From Paracoccaceae bacterium (GTDB lineage: Bacteria > Pseudomonadota > Alphaproteobacteria > Rhodobacterales > Rhodobacteraceae), in the NCBI GenBank assembly GCA_016124615.1, contig WGNF01000004.1:248001-312000 (forward strand): 64,000 nucleotides of DNA, read 5' to 3'. The notes under the pieces were generated by a model that did no database searches, was not told the DNA's origin, and saw nothing but the letters and a program-made list of their open reading frames with translations. Every line of letters begins with the position of its first letter. Position 1 is the stretch's first letter. The translations under genes were made by a program, and so were the position numbers. This document shows, piece after piece, positions 63,799 through 64,000 of the stretch.

Positions 63799-64000
63799 AT
63801 GGCGGGCAAAGTCATCACGGTGGCGCAGCAGAAGGGCGGCAGCGGCAAGACCACGCTGGCGGTCAATCTGGCAGTGGCATTCGGGCGCCGCGGCCTGACG
63901 GTGGCGTTGCTGGATACCGATCCGCAGGGCAGCCTTGGCCGCTGGTTCATGGCCCGTCGCGAACGACTGGGCGCCGCCGGGATGGAGTTTTCCACCGCCT
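63799..64000 (+). CDS. ParA/MinD-family ATPase, N-terminal part
   Basis: The first 67 codons of a P-loop ATPase: MAGKVITVAQQKGGSGKTTL gives the deviant Walker A (KGGSGKT) and VALLDTDPQGSLGRWF the Walker A' / switch region. The gene runs off the window end. ParA-type proteins segregate chromosomes, plasmids or cell-surface structures; no parB or parS-like site is visible. ATG 63799 follows GGAGGGTCGGC. A chromosomal orphan ParA (MipZ-like or other) is as likely as a plasmid-type one. Confidence 0.85.
   Translation, partial: MAGKVITVAQQKGGSGKTTLAVNLAVAFGRRGLTVALLDTDPQGSLGRWFMARRERLGAAGMEFSTA

Overview
The window reads as chromosomal DNA of a high-GC alphaproteobacterium, most likely a member of the Rhodobacteraceae (Rhodobacter/Paracoccus/Roseobacter relatives). 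The reasons are the ethylmalonyl-CoA pathway genes (malyl-CoA lyase and mesaconyl-CoA hydratase), the gene order sdhCDA-lipoprotein-sdhB, the linked mdh-sucCD-sucAB-lpd block, a split znuA/zur-znuC-znuB locus, and short intergenic repeats with a shared GTATTTTTACCAA-type core. No photosynthesis genes, rRNA, tRNA, transposase or CRISPR array were found. Both ends cut genes: mcl1 at base 1 and a ParA-type ATPase at base 64000.

Layout. 1-2046: end of mcl1, nnrU-like gene and mch. 2246-5934: the succinate dehydrogenase operon. 5935-6900: a small AT-richer insertion carrying one orphan gene, bounded by a duplicated, partly decayed copy of the sdhB 3' end. 6968-9878: a small Cys-rich protein, a DUF1989 protein, and leuA behind a leucine-rich leader peptide. 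10071-15668: the rod-shape/elongasome cluster mreBCD-mrdA-rodA. 15813-16748: a 2-hydroxyacid dehydrogenase. 16755-23869: an RpiR-type regulator divergent from an amidohydrolase, a glutamine-synthetase-like ligase, an aldehyde dehydrogenase, an iron alcohol dehydrogenase and a DadA-like oxidase, which looks like a gamma-glutamylation route for an amine or amino alcohol. 24030-26467: UDP-glucuronate epimerase and UDP-glucose dehydrogenase. 26489-38684 (minus strand): mdh, sucC, an orphan gene, sucD, sucA, sucB, a glycosyltransferase, two MAPEG proteins with a membrane protein between them, and lpd.

38844-44709: TauE-type permease, aldose epimerase, zinc uptake (znuA divergent from zur-znuC-znuB) and two membrane proteins. 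44881-50118: M20 peptidase, VOC protein, an orphan peptide-binding protein, a cupin, a GlsB-type membrane protein and creatinase. 50545-56372: a GT4 glycosyltransferase and a gluconate/ketogluconate set (gnd, lactonase, two reductases, gluconokinase). 56428-58070: M29 aminopeptidase and a cupin. 58148-63722: a divergent tetronate (threonate/erythronate) catabolic cluster.

The strongest unexplained signals are: (1) a tandem pair of the palindrome TGTGATCACA, 21 bp apart, in the same orientation upstream of both sdhC and sucC, which suggests a shared TCA-cycle regulator; (2) the duplication/insertion at the sdhB 3' end; (3) a second low-GC orphan gene fitted by overlapping start and stop codons between sucC and sucD; and (4) an apparently leaderless leuL peptide. 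All calls come from reading the sequence; no database search was run.
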